Made by a program: the position numbers and the translations under genes. Source: Pomphorhynchus laevis (taxonomy: Eukaryota > Acanthocephala > Palaeacanthocephala > Echinorhynchida > Pomphorhynchidae). From it: a stretch of DNA of 64,000 nt. The stretch lies in NCBI GenBank assembly GCA_012934845.2, contig WNNJ02003111.1, positions 62,001-126,000 of the forward strand. Direction: 5' to 3'. The notes beneath the pieces are model-generated. The model saw only the letters and a program-made list of their open reading frames with translations. It ran no database searches and had not been told where the DNA came from. Below are positions 32,701 to 42,869 of the stretch, one piece after another; positions within the stretch are counted from its first letter, which is position 1; the number at the start of each line of letters is the position of its first letter.

Positions 32701-35700
32701 TAAGTATATATAATAAATTAATATTAATTAATATTTATAAATTAATATGTTAAAATTAATATATATATATTAATTATATAAGATTTTATACAATTTATAT
32801 TTATATAAAGTTAAAATTTAAAATTGAAATTTAAAATAAAAGTCAATTTTTATGAATTGACTAAATGGCATACGATGTATAAGAATAAGCAATATATTTC
32901 ATTAGTATGAGCGGCTATGTTATCAGGTTTTGGACCTTATTCCTCGACCCATAATAGCACTGGCTAAAAAACAGGATACTAAAACATAACGGAATTTTGA
33001 CACTAAAGCATAACGGAATATTTTTATTCAATAATAAATAAATATTTATTTATTTGTAAAATTAAAATTTAATAATTAAATAGTAAATGATAAACATTTA
33101 TAAATAATAAATAATTGTTATAAAATTTTATAAGACTTATACTATAACAGTAAAATTAAATTACTATATATAAATTATAAATAGAGATAAATGATTAAAT
33201 AATAAATAATTATATAAGATTTTTTACAATTTGTTATTTTTCTCAAATTAAAATTGAATATTGAATATAAAAATCAATTTTTATGAATTGACTAAACGAT
33301 GACCATATTAAATGACCACATTGACTAAACGATGACCATATAATTGATCATACAATGCATAAGAATAAGGATTCTTAACAAAGCAGAGCAGCGGGGCCAA
33401 ATACGCGCTAATGACGTATTTCCTCTAAATACGTCATTAAATACGTCATCGCTTTTCCTGAGCCGCTTAAGATCATTTTGTCTTTTGATAATTATTTCTA
33501 AATGTTTAAAGGCCCTGAACAATTTAAGAGCACATCGAACAATAATTATTATTTCAACGACTTTGTTTATAGTTTAATTTAATATTATAAATTTAATTTC
33601 TAACTTTCTATTACCTTAAATGTTTCTGAAAAGCGAGTTTGCAAATGAAAATTGAGCGATTGTTAGTTATTGTTAGCTATTAAAATTGTAAAATACAGAT
33701 AATATGGCTTTTATTTCACAAATCAATAAAAAATAAATTAAAATAATTATTTTATTAGTAGTTTTTGAAGAATATAAAGTGATGATTATTATAATCTTAT
33801 AATAGATTTAGTTTAAATTTAGACCGTTAAGAAAAAAGTTTTATTAACACAAATCTTTTAAACTCTTTGAACAATATCATTCATGCAACTTGAAAGTATA
33901 TTTGAAATTATAATAAGCTGTGTGTTTTGAATTTCAATAAAACATTTTTTATGTACATATAAACAGTTTATGATCGTTTTGCTTTTTGATAATTATTTTT
34001 AGCATCAATTCATTTTTAATTTTTTTGTATATTGCGATAAAACTAAAGTTGTAATCGTCAGATATACAACTTAGATCAGCTACCTGAGTTTATATTTTAA
34101 ATTATTTATCAATTAAAAAATGATGCTTAATAAAATTTAAATAATTAAAAAATAAATAAGTCAATTTTTATGAATTGACTAATAACAGACGATGTATAAG
34201 AATAAGGATTAGAGGTAATGAGGATGATCAGAATAAGAATTAGAGGCATCAGGAGGAACTGCTATGCTATCAGGTTTCGGCCCCTAACTCCTCTACCCAA
34301 CATAGCAGCGGGGCCAAATACATGCTAATGATGTATTTCCTCTGAAATAACTATCTAGTATCTTATTCTAATGCAAAGTATATTATTTATTATCCATCCA
34401 TAAAAATTTGCCACTTAAGAGTTTAAATTTATTCTTTATATTATTGTGTTGATTTATATATTTTACTATTTTCTGCTTGATGTTATTTTTATAGTAACCT
34501 AGTTTAAAATATGTATCTATTAAATTATTTAAATGATTTTGAAGAAAGCCAATATCATTACATATTGTTGCAATTCTTAAAATTTCATTATTTAATGTAT
34601 TATATTTTATATTATATGGTATGCATGAATGCTCATGCAAAAATATGTTTCTTGTAAATTTAAATATGTCATCTTTACGATATAAATTAATAGTAGTTTT
34701 AGTTAATGTTAATTTAATGTTCATATCTAGATATACATCTTCTTTATCATTAATTTTAGCTTTATTATATTTGTTGGATTAAATTTTTTGCTAAATACAT
34801 TTGTTTTTTTATAATGTCATTTTGCCTATTTATCAAATATTATTCTGAGGTATAAACCGAATTTATTTATTATATTTTATATTATATGGTATCAATTCAT
34901 TTTTAAATGAATTTAGATAAAACTAAAATTATAATCGTCAGTTTATAATCGCTAAGTTTTTTTTTAATTTAAATAATTAAAAAATAAATAAGTCAGACGA
35001 TGTATAAGAATAAGGATTAGAGGTAATGAGGATGAACTGCCACGCTATTATATATTTTGAAAGTATTATTACTCGATTTAATATAAATTTTATTATTTAA
35101 CTATTGATCAACTTATGTTTAATTTAAAGAATACACTTCTCGCATTAATATTTTGGGCAAAGTAATATTATATTTCAATATTATAATTATTTTATTTTTT
35201 TACTGTTTTTAATTATAATTCTTATTTTTTATTTAAGTTACCATAAAAATATATTATATTATATAATGTTAGGAGTAAAAGATTTTTTCAGCAAATTAAA
35301 TTTGAAATAATTTTTTAAAAATTTGGATCGATTATTTAATACAAAGTTTTGATTCAAACCTTCTGAATTGAAACGTAATTATAAATTTTATAATACATAA
35401 AATAATATATAAATATAAAATATATAATTTTTATAAATCAAAATTTATTTTTGATATCATAAACTTACAATTTACGGGTTACTTGCAAATGGGCTCTTAT
35501 ATTGTTATCATTATTAGACTTAGAACGTTATGTGTGATTTGGTGTGAAATAATTATATATTAATATTAATAATATAATAATATTTTTTCTCAAATAATAA
35601 ATAATAAAGTAAAAATATTAATGTTGAAAAAAGAAAAGGCATCCGCCGACAGAACTTTTGTTAAAATCAATATTTTAGTTTCCAAGCAAAACCATTTTCA

Positions 35701-38700
35701 ATGTAATTGTAAGTAGTTAGTTATCAAGAATTTTAAATTAGACTATCTAATTTGAACTAGACTCCTCGACTTAACCTAGAGACTTCTCGACTCTCTTTCA
35801 GATTTAAAACTATTAATTTTTATATTGGCCAAATTCAGCTTAGAAATTTTATAATTGTGTAGCTCTTATGGTTTAGTGTAAAAATCAGAGCCGATGGGCT
35901 CTTTTGAAATGATATTTTTGCTACGATTTTTTTATCATTAGGGAAAGTGGAATGTCTGCATAGTTAATTTCTTCGAATTTGACGTTCTTCGGAGTGCCGT
36001 TAACCTCTTGGTATTATTTTGACAATTTATATAATCAGAAGGCATTTTGGCAAATGGGGAACTCCTTCAAAGCGTAACTGCAAATATGATTCTACACTAG
36101 GAATGGTAGCGTATTTTTGAAATATAATTATTCTAAGAATACTTATATACAATAGTATGTAAATATAAATTATACATTATATATAATTATAAAATAATAT
36201 ATCATTATATATAATATATAAAAATATATTTATATACTTTATATAAATATATTTATATATTACAATATTAAATATTAATATTTTATTTATATATTAATAT
36301 ATTAATATATTAAATATACTTAACATAAATATATTATAAGTTGATATGTCTGTGCAGTCATTGTAAGAATTGAAATTTTGATGCATTCATTTTGCACGTT
36401 GCTTCAATCCTTTTTATAAGCCAACAGTATTACGCTACATTTCAGTATTGGTGGAGCTCATCAGCTACTGATCAAATACCTACGTTTCACGTTTGGGTCC
36501 TTTTAATGTTGGATGACGTTCACTCGACTCGTCTGCTTTATCAACAATTAGACTTACTAATTGTAATTATAAACCATTGGAAATGGTTTGTAAAATAAAA
36601 TTTTATCTTTAAAGTAAGTTAATATAAAATTTTTAATAACTTAAAGTTAATATTAAAATGTTAAAGTTATTTTAATTAAAAATCGTAGACGATTTCGACG
36701 TCTATGATTATTTTATACCATATTTTTCAAAGATGCTATTTCATTTTTATAAGTTAGTTTTGTAATATCTAAGATGAATCCAGACCAGCATGCTGAACTA
36801 CGGACTTTACGACAACAACTTATCGATAGCTTTAAAAAGATCAATTGTTTTTTAATGCCACATCCCGGCTTGAAAGTAGCTTCACATCCGCAATTCGATG
36901 GAAGGCTATCAGGTACAACAGTAGCTTTGTAGCTTTATTTTACATGTTACTTGTTATTTTAGAAGTTGAACCTGAGTTTCTTCAGCAATTGAACGAACTG
37001 GTTCCTAGCATTTTTAGTCCAACCGAGCTCTTAGTTAAGGAAATCAACGGTGAAGAGATTACCGGCACTCAGCTGTTCGAATACTTTAAGGTTTTTTTGA
37101 AATGTTTTCTAAAATGTGGTAAGCACTTTGCTCTAGGCATACTACAAAGTATTTCAGAGCGATGAACTTCCCCATCCCAAAGCTGTTTTACAGGTGTGTA
37201 TATTTTTATCTGTTTATTAATGATTTTTGTAACTTAATTATTTTAAACGCGTAAATACATATATTTTGATATGCATAAATGTAATACAGAAATCGTATTC
37301 GTGCTCTTTGAATAATTAAATTAAGAATGTAGACGCAATTTTTGAGTTAACTTTCAACTAAAGTTCATGAAGTTCTGAAGAATTTCATATTCTGTAGTGA
37401 ATAAAACTTTATATTCTTTCAGTGATATGATTTGTTAAACTGTTTATTAATGAACAGATTGCATGTTTGAAATATATAAGTAAATTACGTTACAAGTACG
37501 ATATTTAATGTAATGAATGCATAAATACATATATTTTGATAATATATTTATGCATAAATACATATATTTTGATAATATATTTTGATAATAAATAGCATGT
37601 TTTCACATGCTATTTAGTTTTGTGAAAATCTCAAAAATCTCGAAATAATGACTACATAATTAATTAGAATTTAAGTCGATTTTCGTAAATTTTGAAATAG
37701 TCGGATCTAATTGAATGTCTGTTCAATATTCTAGGCAACCGCAGAAGCTAATAATTTGGCTGCTAAAGCCAACGCAAGAGATTTCTACTTACAGCAAATG
37801 GAGGAGGTACATGTACGATGTCAATTTTATCATATTCATACTGTATAGTTTAGCATTGCGGCGGAGATCGTCCCTACATGCATCTGAAGCATCTAATAAG
37901 GTATCATGATTTAGCGGCGAATTTGGCAATTGAAAAATTTACAATGGCTAAGAAAATGGGCGGTGAAGAGTTATCGTTGCAATATCTAAATGAACTGGCT
38001 AAAGAGATAAATCATTTAAAAGAGAACTACGTAAAACAAAATGACAGTAAAAACATTTTCGCATTTAGCCGAACACCCACAACGTTTCTTAGCTGCATGA
38101 TAATATCATATTTCATTTGTTCGCTAATGAAGGCAATGTGGCTCGATAGCTTATCTACCTTGTTTATGATGTCTTTCTGGATTTCTTTCATATTTCTGTT
38201 TCTCTGGTTGTATTGTAAATATAGTGGAGAACATAAAGACTTTGGTGAATATTTGGATACAATCGCTGATATGATTTGGACAAACGTAAGTTTATCTTAA
38301 ATATATTCAAATATAAATATATATTTGAATATACAATTTGTGAACGTTTTGATACGAATTAAACTTATATAACATTAAACGATTATAAATATACAAATAA
38401 AAAATATAACCGAATAAAAATATAAGCGATTAAAAATATAACCGATTACAAATATAATTAATTCAAAATGTAACTGATTAAAAATATGACGAATTGAAAA
38501 TATGGCGGATTTAAAAGCGATTAATTATTTAATTATAATCTCTTATTATTATAAGCCATTAAAAATGTAAACGCTAAAAATATAAGCGACTAAAAATATA
38601 CCTGAATAAAAATATAAAAGCTTAAAAATATAAGAGATTTAAGATATAACCGATTAAAAAATATAAACGCTTAAAAATAAAAGAGATTAAAGATAAAAAT

Positions 38701-41221
38701 ATTAGCGTTTATAAGCGGCGATTTGTTATTTCATATTTCTTAAAATTACAATATTTCGATAACTTCTGATATTATCTTCAGGAGATTATAAAATAATAAT
38801 ATATTATATTATTTTGAATTTTCAAAACTATGATTTTATTTAATTTGCAAAATTGAGAACTTATTTTCTTTTTCTTGTAAATTTACAAAACTATAATAAC
38901 TAATTTCTAATGCTTTTTGTAATTAACGCTTTTGTAATTAACGCTTTTGTAATTAACGCTTTTGATGGTAACTTTTTTAATAAGAAATGCAAATTTGTAT
39001 TGAGCTTTGAGAAATTGCAGATGTCAATTTGATTGTTAAATATATCGTTTAATTTTTTGAAATTAATACAATTTATTATTTAAATAGCCTAAGAACTATC
39101 TTTTAAACTATTTTTAAACTACTTTTTGTTTATAAATGTTTGTGGATTTTTAAAACAATGAAATTTTGTAAATTAAAATAACCAGAAATAATGAAGAATT
39201 AATAATAATTTTGCATAATTAACAATTTTAAGCTACAAATATACAACGATAATCCGTGTGTATAAGAATATTCAATATAGATGTCTAAAATACTTCTAAC
39301 GCGAAAGTTTCTTCAATGAATAAATACTCGATAATTCTTTCAATGTAAATATTTGGTTATTTTAGTATAACATAACCAAATATCAAATAACCAAACTTCA
39401 CTTATACCTCAAAAAATTTAATGTATTGCTCGTCATTATTCAATGGAACAAGGAAGTGAGTGACTAATATTTTTGTATGGCTACCATAAGATAAGATTAA
39501 TAAACAATAATATTAAGTGAGTTCGCGTCAACATGAATAAAAAGATACATCCCTGAATATTTATTTTGTTAATAAAATTGCTTGTAATAGACCATTTGAA
39601 CCAATTCGAGTGTAATGTATCTTTAGCGATAGTTTTTTACTATTTTTTTTATTTTTTAAATAAATTTATATTAATTTATATTAACTTTTAATTTTGTTTT
39701 TAAATGAAAATAATTAAAATAAAATCATCCTAGGATTTTTTTATATTATATAATATATAAATTATATATTATATATTAATATAATATATATTATTATATT
39801 AAAATATTAATATATATTATTATAATATATATTATATCTATATTATATTATTTATTAGTGGAGAGAGTGAAGTAAAATATTTATTTAATCGAATTTTCAA
39901 TAGCCTACTGCTATCATCTTCAGGAGTAAATGCTACAAAATATTTTTACAATTTAAATATTTGGCGCAGCAGAACAAAGACGTCAATTGTACATTTTACA
40001 TTGCGCAGCGGATCAAACGACTAGATGTGCTCCTTATTAAAAATTACACAAAAAAAGAAAAATATATGTAACAACGACCAAATCAATACAAAAAATAGAA
40101 TTACAATTGTGAAACATTTTTTATTAATTCAATATCTGGTTTATTATTAGGCATCAGCATATTTCTATTTTTGTGCATAAAATAAGTTTCTTGTATTTTC
40201 CTTTCAGTGTTCAACTGAAATAACTTGACTTTTTTCAAAATCTACTATATGGTTATTGTTCAAGAAGTGGTCTATTACAGCCGGAGATCCTGTTCCTTTC
40301 TTAATCGAGTATCAATACGCTTAGACAATCCTTGTCCTGATTGATCAATATAGATCTTATTACAATCATCACAAAAATTAGGTTAAAATTAGGTTTCCGT
40401 AATATTATATTAATATATTATAATATGTTATAATATATTAAATCTATATTATATTTAAATGTATCTTGAAATCAATTCTTGGTTGCAATTACATCCTTAT
40501 AATTGTGATCAGCGGTTATTTTCAAAATTAAATAACTTATTTGCACATTAATGTAATGAAATGTAATCGAAGTAAAATGTGCAATGTGAAATGTGTAATT
40601 ACATTTAATGTGCAATGTGTAATACATTTCACATTGCACAAACTTATTTCACATTACAAAAGTTACAAACTGTAACTTTACAATTTATCAGTTACAGTTT
40701 TTATCAAATGTTATGTTTTGTGATAAATAATTGATGCTTATCCATATTCTGAAATAATACTTTATATAGCTTGATCAGTTCACGAATAAACAATATTTTT
40801 TAATTCGTTATGAAATGTCTAATGAATGTCTTAAAAATTCGTTATTTGTTTCGTTAATTAAAGTAAATATATAATCATTTATAACTGGAAAGTACCTGAA
40901 AAGTTAATTTAATTTTTTTTATTTAATTTAACTTTTTTTATTAATTCATTTATAATCCCATTTAGAATTTACTTTTAAAAATAAAAAATTAATTGTCTCT
41001 TGAATAAATAAAATAAAATAAATTTAAATAAAATTTAAATGTTTGAAACTTTGTTAGTTACACAGTTTCCTACATGTTAATATTTGATTTAATATTGGAT
41101 CATTAATTGAAATTATATGTGTGTTTAGGTATATCAGCCCATTTATCAACAATTTGTCCAGACATCTGTAAGGTCCATAGTGAATAGTACTAATATTGAC
41201 AACCATTCGAAATCAGATTAG
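21672..41221 (+). CDS. atl: Atlastin, ER membrane-fusion GTPase (9 coding exons)
   Basis: Exons: 21672-21785, 21838-22269, 31045-31137, 36774-36912, 36963-37090, 37137-37193, 37735-37806, 37854-38285, 41129-41221, joined at GT-AG borders with frame kept throughout, giving 519 residues (fly and human atlastins are about 540-560). The dynamin-family G domain has the P-loop GAFRKGKS (46-53) with the catalytic-type Arg, the switch region with [13 protein letters not shown] (118-125) and VRDW (188-191). The middle domain is in exons 4-8 ([39 protein letters not shown]). Exon 8 ends with a membrane hairpin at about 420-466 and the start of the amphipathic tail. Atlastin tethers and fuses ER tubules. 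The ATG fits fly atlastin's short N-terminus (DDHSFELNE). A TTTCTAG just upstream leaves room for a non-coding first exon. Confidence 0.95.
21838..22269 (+). CDS. atl: atlastin coding exon 2 (GTPase core)
   Basis: 144 codons carrying the P-loop [36 protein letters not shown] and [11 protein letters not shown]. All G-domain signature residues expected in this part are present. The donor is CAG|GTATTC, opening the 8.8-kb intron 2. Confidence 0.95.
22270..23000. other. Atlastin intron 2, first part
   Basis: AT-rich single-copy-looking sequence. No coding block or repeat is recognised before the ribozyme-like repeat at 23001. Confidence 0.5.
23001..23225 (+). repeat. Family B ribozyme-like repeat, copy 1
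   Basis: It contains GCCGAAAC (to 23052), a stem ACGA-CTGATGGTAG (23051-23064) pairing with CTACCATCAG-c-TCGT (23095-23109), and GTC at 23108-23110. This is the GAAA / stem III / GUC half of a hammerhead. UGCCUU upstream can pair with AAGGCA as stem II, but the CUGANGA box is degenerate. It ends in the shared text CCCGGAGCACAGTTTA. It is the first half of a direct repeat with a period of about 364 bp. Confidence 0.75.
23365..23560 (+). repeat. Family B ribozyme-like repeat, copy 2
   Basis: Nearly identical to copy 1 from GTTAGCAAATTCTCGG through the long stem and GTC (23472-23474) to TTTGACAACATCTACGATTA, where it breaks off into AT-rich DNA and the (TA)n tract. The two copies form a head-to-tail dimer. 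Confidence 0.75.
23633..23716. repeat. (TA)n microsatellite
   Basis: About 42 uninterrupted TA units. It follows GCGCGAAACGTC. Confidence 0.98.
23945..24186. repeat. Fold-back element with about 70-bp inverted arms
   Basis: The arms run outward from CGTTGCTGAAGAAGGGTTAT and end near ATTATCAC/GTGATAAT. The central 100 bp includes a piece of family C (GATACGCATTTATGCC through AGAAGGTCCACACACGCAAC). Read outward, each arm begins with CTGAAGA followed closely by GAAA (left) or TTGAAAT (right). Confidence 0.85.
24425..26870 (+). mobile_element. L2-like LINE copy G, related subfamily, truncated at both ends
   Basis: It starts inside the endonuclease at LSLRKIN (the family text is ASLRKIN), after a 46-bp tandem duplication, and runs as an open 400-codon stretch with [34 protein letters not shown] and LSDHFLVTL. 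The RT follows in broken frames with [20 protein letters not shown] text, [15 protein letters not shown] and [13 protein letters not shown]. At 26870 it passes directly into copy C within TTTCTTATCACGCC. It is only moderately similar to copies A-E and more AT-rich in third positions, so it is a sister lineage. Confidence 0.88.
26871..30256 (+). mobile_element. L2/CR1-group LINE copy C, 5'-truncated
   Basis: It begins within ORF1 at the text TCACGCCTTCTAACTCC and runs through ORF2 to a complete 3' tail. It shares with copy A the stop after AVPDHFAA, the one-base loss before GCGGGGTCCCACAAGG and many silent changes. It retains the RT C-terminus that copy A lost. It lies in atlastin intron 2 in the gene's own orientation. 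Confidence 0.92.
27283..30175 (+). pseudogene. LINE copy C ORF2, broken
   Basis: Endonuclease 27283-27945 with GDFD instead of GDFN, then a stop. The linker and first RT half are at 28222-29361, shifting frame before the GVPQG block. YADD and the thumb are open at 29337-30062 ([14 protein letters not shown] through NYSNNLGL), followed by a stop. At least four breaks are visible. The protein-level match to copy A is nearly complete where both exist. Confidence 0.88.
30257..31044. other. Atlastin intron 2, last part
   Basis: AT-rich, with runs of ATTAATTTATAA words. No gene or clear repeat is seen. It ends at the exon 3 acceptor. Confidence 0.5.
31045..31137 (+). CDS. atl: atlastin coding exon 3 (RD loop)
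   Basis: Thirty-one codons with [12 protein letters not shown] and [11 protein letters not shown]. The Arg-Asp pair binds guanine in this family. The acceptor is TTTTTAG and the donor AAG|GTTGGA. Exon 3 is 8.8 kb from exon 2. Confidence 0.95.
31378..32880. repeat. AT-rich duplicated block in atlastin intron 3
   Basis: A block containing AAGAAATAAAGGAAAGCATC and GAGTATTGTCTTGTTTTGAG occurs at about 31713 and again at about 32305 (592-bp period). A third copy lies 10.16 kb downstream at 41536-42470. Copies of the hairpin AGTCAATT-N6-AATTGACT sit at 31611, 31933, 32526 and 32841. No coding content. Confidence 0.85.
32881..34380. other. Atlastin intron 3, middle part with short dispersed repeat
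   Basis: Mostly AT-rich. Two copies of a short repeat, GCAGCGGGGCCAAATAC followed by GCTAATGA(C/T)GTATTTCCTCT, lie at about 33387 and 34303, each after GTATAAGAATAAGGATT text. A third relative with ATGTTATCAGGTTTTGG is near 32920. These may be ends of small non-autonomous elements. No gene is seen. Confidence 0.55.
34383..34860 (-). pseudogene. Retroelement RT-domain remnant, possibly Penelope-like
   Basis: The minus strand gives VYLDMNIKL, then [12 protein letters not shown], then an open stretch with [24 protein letters not shown] and YFKLGYY. This order (FLDL-type start, Y-x-K block, S/H-C-x-P, R-I-x-x-C, F-x-x-R/L-GY) recalls the region after the RT core in Penelope-like and related RTs. 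The assignment to a family is an inference. It is short, isolated and AT-rich. Confidence 0.45.
34861..36773. other. Atlastin intron 3, last part
   Basis: AT-rich with poly-TA stretches around 36130-36320. A 68-codon ORF at 36392-36598 has no recognised motif and I do not call it a gene. Confidence 0.45.
36774..36912 (+). CDS. atl: atlastin coding exon 4
   Basis: 46 codons plus one base: [11 protein letters not shown], then [12 protein letters not shown] and FDGRLS. It marks the end of the G domain and the linker to the three-helix bundle. A 50-nt intron follows. Confidence 0.93.
36963..37090 (+). CDS. atl: atlastin coding exon 5
   Basis: Start of the helical middle region: [29 protein letters not shown] and LFEYFK. 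The split Glu codon at its left edge restores frame. A 46-nt intron follows. Confidence 0.93.
37137..37193 (+). CDS. atl: atlastin coding exon 6
   Basis: Nineteen codons: [19 protein letters not shown], matching the family GEELPHPKSMLQ block. Confidence 0.92.
37194..37734. other. Atlastin intron 6
   Basis: 541 nt, GT-AG. It contains a short direct repeat (GCATAAATACATATATTTTGATAAT, two adjacent copies near 37530-37575). Nothing else is recognised. Confidence 0.6.
37735..37806 (+). CDS. atl: atlastin coding exon 7
   Basis: Twenty-four codons: [17 protein letters not shown], then YLQQMEE, the middle-domain helix. A 47-nt intron follows. Confidence 0.93.
37854..38285 (+). CDS. atl: atlastin coding exon 8 (middle domain and membrane hairpin)
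   Basis: 144 codons: [34 protein letters not shown], then two hydrophobic segments separated by LDSL, then [16 protein letters not shown]. The donor is AAC|GTAAGT. The first residue is His where most relatives have Val. Confidence 0.95.
38370..38720. repeat. Degenerate tandem repeat in atlastin intron 8
   Basis: Units of roughly 15-17 bp of the type AAAATATAACCGATT/AAAATATAAGCGATT recur with variation. No coding sense. Confidence 0.75.
38754..38781 (-). other. Hammerhead-like core (CUGAAGA ... GAAA)
   Basis: The minus strand reads CCTGAAGA, a 17-nt weakly paired spacer and GAAAUAUUG. The lead-in CTCCTGAAGAT resembles the motif at 39923. Stems are short, so the call is weak. Confidence 0.3.
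39895..39923 (-). ncRNA. Hammerhead-like core downstream of PLE endonuclease
   Basis: Minus strand: CUGAAGA (39923-39917), then a stem GAUAGC / GCUAUU with loop AGUAG, then GAAA (39898-39895). The core boxes and stem II match the hammerhead pattern; stem III and a cleavage triplet are not clear. It lies about 170 nt after the end of a minus-strand PLE GIY-YIG fragment, where PLE terminal repeats with hammerheads are known to occur. Confidence 0.5.
40085..40400 (-). pseudogene. Penelope-like element GIY-YIG endonuclease fragment
   Basis: Minus-strand text: [22 protein letters not shown] (read as the Cys-x2-Cys and YVGQTGR region of PLE GIY-YIG domains), then [16 protein letters not shown] and [18 protein letters not shown]. 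This matches the C-terminal end of PLE proteins, which carry RT plus GIY-YIG endonuclease. Only the endonuclease end is present; it is broken. It sits antisense in atlastin intron 8. Confidence 0.7.
40401..41128. other. Atlastin intron 8, last part
   Basis: AT-rich. Around 40550-40680 the words ATGTGCAATGTGAAATGT and their inverse give a local palindrome. No gene is seen. Confidence 0.5.
41129..41221 (+). CDS. atl: atlastin coding exon 9 (C-terminal tail)
   Basis: Thirty codons and [19 protein letters not shown], then a polar end. The position and the YQPIYQQ block fit the cytoplasmic tail. The acceptor is GTGTTTAG. The tail is weakly conserved in the family, so confidence is slightly lower. 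No close canonical AATAAA follows the stop. Confidence 0.85.
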   Translation, partial: VYQPIYQQFVQTSVRSIVNSTNIDNHSKSD

Positions 41222-41532
41222 CTTTTAGTTTTTAATCTGTCGTTTTTGAAACAGAAATGATAAAATACTTTATTGTATTTTTTATTTGATAACTGAAAAT
41301 TGTCAATCTTATAATTGAGAAAAGATTAAGATCAAGCGATTTTAAAAACAATTCACAAATGTTTACATTTGATTAAGTGTGAGTTCCCTCAGTGCTAGCA
41401 TGTACTTCTACAGTTGTTCAACTTGCATGTAGAGATTAAATTTGTCTCAAGAGAATGTGACACATCGAGGATAAGGTTGATTTTGTGTTGATTATGAGGC
41501 GGACTGAGCAATATCATGTATTGCCTATTTTT
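41222..41532. other. Atlastin 3' flank
   Basis: Probable 3' UTR. No clear AATAAA was found within 150 nt of the stop, so the end of the mRNA cannot be placed. Confidence 0.45.
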
Positions 41533-41535
41533 ATT

Positions 41536-42470
41536 TAAAAGGGCATTTTAAATTATCGTATTTTTTATTTAAAAGCGTATTTATTATTAAGAAAGTGTAT
41601 TTAGTGATAAAATGTTTTTTATCTCGATTGAAAAGAAATATGTCAGATAACTGAGTCTACGCATTTTATACGATATATAAATATAAATAAAAATAAATAA
41701 TTTATAATTAATAGTTTATAGAATTTATATTTATATAAAGTTAAAATTTATAATTGAAATTTAAAATAAAAGTCAATTTTTATGAATTGACTAATAAATA
41801 AGAGACGATGTATAAGAATAAGGATTAGAAAATAAAACTACATAATTACGGTAAAGTAAAAGTCAATTTTTTAATTGAAGAAATAAAGGAAAGCATCCGA
41901 AAAAATTGGATAAAGAAGAGGGCCGAGTGGATCTCTTTAGAGTATTGTCTTGTTTTGAGTAATATGAGATAAAATGTTATAGTAATCAAATATGCTTACT
42001 AATAAATAATTATGTAGGATTAATAAATAATTATATAGGATTTTATACAATTTATATTTATATCAAATTAAAAATTAAAAATTTAAATTAAAAGTCAATT
42101 TTTATGAATTGACTAATCTACGCATTTTATACGATATTTTAAATAAAAATAACAATGAATAATAAATAATCATATGACATTTTATTAAATATATATTAAA
42201 TTGGATTTTAAAATAGAAATTGAGTCTACGTATTTTATACTATAAATAAATCAAAAATAAAGATAAATAAGTATATATAATAAATTAATATTAATTAATA
42301 TTAATAAATTAATATTAATATGTTAAAATTAATATATATATATTAATTATATAAGATTTTATACAATTTATATTTATATAAAGTTAAAATTTAAAATTGA
42401 AATTTCAAATAAAAGCCAATTTTTATGAATTGACTAATAAATAACAGACGATGTATAAGAATAAGGATTA
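41536..42470. repeat. Third copy of the intron 3 AT-rich block
   Basis: It matches 31378 onward nearly base for base for several hundred bp, then diverges with its own small gaps. Hairpins AGTCAATT-N6-AATTGACT are at 41771 and 42093, with a variant at about 42412. Atlastin exons 4-9 lie between the two blocks. Confidence 0.88.
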
Positions 42471-42569
42471 GCGAGCAAAACTACACTAACAACGGTTATT
42501 GTAAAACCCACATAAACCGTAATTCTTGTAAAAACCCACACTAAACCCATGTAAAGGTGGTATATTATC

Positions 42570-42845
42570 TCGTAAGGATGTTCTGTCTGTGAACGACTTT
42601 ACTCTATAATTTCGTTGTTCGTACAAATATCTTGGTGTCCTACTAAGCTCTCGCTGGTCTTCCAAAACTCACTTTGAAAATATTCTGCAAAGGTTGTCGA
42701 AGCTACATACCCAGCGACTAAGCTTGGACTTTATCGTTTCATGGCGCTCTTCGATACTTTGGCGTGATGCTCCTTTCAGTGCAGTTTCTGCTTTTCAAAA
42801 AATTCCGATTCTCTTTGAAAAGCCTATTTATCTTCAAACTCTAAG
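42570..42845 (+). pseudogene. LINE RT C-terminal fragment
   Basis: The + strand gives SYKYLGVLLSSRW-like text, THFENILQRLSKL and LWRDAPFSAVSAF, a C-terminal region after the RT core similar to that at 45108-45488. It ends before the ORF1-like text of the next element, so it may be the tail of a preceding copy of the same family. Confidence 0.45.
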
Positions 42846-42869
42846 ATAGTGCACCCGCAAACCGAGATA

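Noticed and set aside
34383-34724. Possible host or viral gene on the minus strand
   Set aside because: The pattern fits an RT-region remnant better, and the text is short and isolated, so it is listed only as a fossil.
36392-36598. 68-codon ORF in atlastin intron 3
   Set aside because: No motif, no codon signal, no splice context; lies just before the real exon 4.
37715-37909. 64-codon ORF across atlastin exon 7 and intron 7
   Set aside because: Wrong frame relative to the conserved exon; the spliced frame matches atlastin.
41222-41532. Atlastin poly(A) site
   Set aside because: No canonical signal close to the stop; it cannot be placed from sequence alone.
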